From assembly GCF_001692325.1 (NCBI RefSeq), contig NZ_LXKN01000073.1, forward strand, positions 62,001 to 126,000: 64,000 nt of DNA. The letters run 5' to 3'. Shown here piece after piece: positions 62,834 through 64,000 of this stretch. The notes beneath the pieces are model-generated. The model worked only from the letters and a program-made list of their open reading frames with translations, searched no databases and was not told the DNA's origin. The DNA comes from Rhizobium sp. AC27/96. GTDB taxonomy: Bacteria > Pseudomonadota > Alphaproteobacteria > Rhizobiales > Rhizobiaceae. Position numbers and translations under genes: made by a program. The first letter of the stretch is position 1. The number at the start of each line of letters is the position of its first letter.

Positions 62834-63693
62834 GCATCACCGAAAGCGCCGCCGCCCGCCCCTCCCGCTCTCGTTTTCGTGGGCTTCGCCGTGCCAACCT
62901 GATCGTCGGGGCAATCATCATCCTCGCCCTTGTCGGCGTCGCCATTCTCTCGCTGTTCTGGACGCCGGTGCCGCCGGCGAAGATGCAGATCCTCCACAAA
63001 CTGCAGCCGCCCTTCGGCTTCGGGCTTCTCGGCACGGATCAGCTTGGCCATGACGTGCTGTCGATGCTGATGGTCGGCTGCTGGAATTCGCTGTCGATCT
63101 CGGTCCTGGCGGTCGCCATCGGCGGTACGCTCGGGACGATCGTCGGCGTTACCGCGGCGGCGCAACGCGGCATTTTCGAAGCACTTGTTATGCGTGCCTG
63201 CGATGTGGTCTTCGCACTGCCGCCCATCCTCTCGGCGATGATTCTCGGCGCGTTTCTCGGGACGGGGCGGACAACCGCAATTCTGGCGATCGCCGTTTTC
63301 ATGGTGCCCGTGTTCGCCCGCGTCTCCCTCGGCTCGGCGCTACAGGCCTGGAGCCGTGACTATGTGCTGGCCGCGCGCGCCATCGGCAACACCCAATTTT
63401 CCATCACAATGCGCCATGTGCTGCCGAACATCATCAGCGGCATTATCGTGCAGGCGACGATCCAGCTCGGGCTGGCGATCCTGACAGAGGCCGGGCTCGC
63501 CTTTCTGGGCCTCAGCGTGCCGCCGCCGGAGCCGACCTGGGGGCGGATGCTCGCCGATGCCCAGACCTATTTCCATGCCGCGCCGTGGCTCGCCCTCCTC
63601 CCGGGCCTTGCCATTGCGCTCTCCGTCCTCGGCTTCAACTTGCTCGGCGGCGGCCTGCGTGACCTTCTCGACCCCCGCGAGACGGCGCGCTGA
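62830..63693 (+). CDS. dipeptide-type ABC transporter permease (DppC type)
   Basis: 287 residues. An N-terminal helix (LIVGAIIILALVGVAILSLF) and LLGTDQLGHDVLSMLMVG are typical of DppC, and the coupling loop is SRDYVLAARAIGNTQFSITM. It overlaps the DppB-type gene by four bases (ATGA). ATP-binding subunits are not seen and are expected beyond the amidase. Confidence 0.96.
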   Translation: MSITESAAARPSRSRFRGLRRANLIVGAIIILALVGVAILSLFWTPVPPAKMQILHKLQPPFGFGLLGTDQLGHDVLSMLMVGCWNSLSISVLAVAIGGTLGTIVGVTAAAQRGIFEALVMRACDVVFALPPILSAMILGAFLGTGRTTAILAIAVFMVPVFARVSLGSALQAWSRDYVLAARAIGNTQFSITMRHVLPNIISGIIVQATIQLGLAILTEAGLAFLGLSVPPPEPTWGRMLADAQTYFHAAPWLALLPGLAIALSVLGFNLLGGGLRDLLDPRETAR

Positions 63694-63716
63694 TCAAGAT
63701 ATGAAGAGTATGAACC

Positions 63717-64000
63717 ATGACCGAACCGACCGATCTTTCCATCCGTGAACTCAAGCGCAAATTCTCCGACAAGAGCCTGTCTCCCAGCGAATACTGGCTG
63801 GCGCTTGAACAGCATATCGAAGCATGGGAGCCGACCATATCGGCGCTCTATGCCTATGATCCCGAGGATGCGCGCAAGCAGGCGGCCGCCTCGACGGAGC
63901 GTTGGGCTAAGGGTGCGCCGCTGGGGCCGCTCGACGGCATTCCGGTCACGCTCAAGGAGCTGATCGCCACCAAGGGCCAGCCGGTGCCGCTCGGCACGGC
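63717..64000 (+). CDS. amidase (5' part; runs off the window)
   Basis: The first 94 residues of an amidase-signature enzyme: an N-terminal helical region (SIRELKRKFSDKSLSPSEYW), then PLGPLDGIPVTLKELIATKG, which carries the catalytic Lys of the Ser-cisSer-Lys triad. The Ser residues lie beyond the window. It follows the DppC-type gene by 23 bases and should hydrolyse the amide bond of the imported compound. Confidence 0.93.
   Translation, partial: MTEPTDLSIRELKRKFSDKSLSPSEYWLALEQHIEAWEPTISALYAYDPEDARKQAAASTERWAKGAPLGPLDGIPVTLKELIATKGQPVPLGT

Overview
The window looks like a chromosomal segment from a member of the Rhizobiaceae (Rhizobium/Agrobacterium group of Alphaproteobacteria). The evidence is the high G+C content, the rhizobial-type protein families (MbfA iron exporter, BTLCP transglutaminase-like protease, BA14K-like and DUF982 proteins, an acetylpolyamine amidohydrolase matching the Mycoplana enzyme in active-site numbering), an Irr-type iron box, a CtrA-type box, and several palindromic intergenic repeats of the RIME kind. 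Core translation genes (infC, rpmI, rplT, pheST, lepA, a tRNA-Leu) argue for the main chromosome. The species cannot be told from what I see.

Layout. 0-9.9 kb: the end of a LysR regulator divergent from an aldo/keto reductase, then an alpha-2-macroglobulin/pbpC pair (periplasmic protease trap plus peptidoglycan synthase) and an NTF2-like protein. 10.1-16.2 kb, minus strand: infC (probable ATT start), rpmI-rplT with a clear terminator, then a predicted LPS-kinase-like gene, pheS and pheT. 16.5-29.8 kb: mixed single genes and pairs, including the alpha/beta hydrolase, BTLCP protease with CtrA box, mbfA with iron box divergent from a truncated haemoglobin, CDP-diacylglycerol pyrophosphatase, acetylpolyamine amidohydrolase with a DMT exporter, an XRE-cupin regulator with a GNAT acetyltransferase, and lepA overlapped by a tiny orphan CcdA-like antitoxin. 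29.9-32.9 kb: phosphomannomutase, tRNA-Leu(CAG) and a run of very small genes including a 26-residue hydrophobic peptide and a DUF982 protein.

33.1-44.1 kb looks like one catabolic region. An SDR dehydrogenase and an RpiR regulator are divergent from an NTF2-like protein, an M81 (MlrC-like) metallopeptidase and a D-serine/D-threonine-type PLP enzyme. Convergent to these is a five-gene sugar ABC transporter/Gfo-Idh-MocA oxidoreductase operon. Both promoter regions carry an A/T-rich motif that could be the RpiR operator. 44.1-52.2 kb is a surface-polysaccharide region: GT25 glycosyltransferase (apparently ATT-started), UDP-sugar 4,6-dehydratase, a kinase-less Wzc-type co-polymerase, a secreted GH5 glycanase and a Wzy/ligase-like membrane protein.

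52.3-57.7 kb holds purU, a secreted protein behind a perfect palindrome, and a three-part kinase/M23-like/class III aminotransferase fusion probably acting on a phosphorylated amino alcohol. 58.0-64.0 kb is an amide-compound uptake and hydrolysis locus: P1-family peptidase, LysR regulator, dipeptide-type ABC transporter and an amidase that runs off the window. I found no phage, insertion sequence, integrase, CRISPR array or rRNA.
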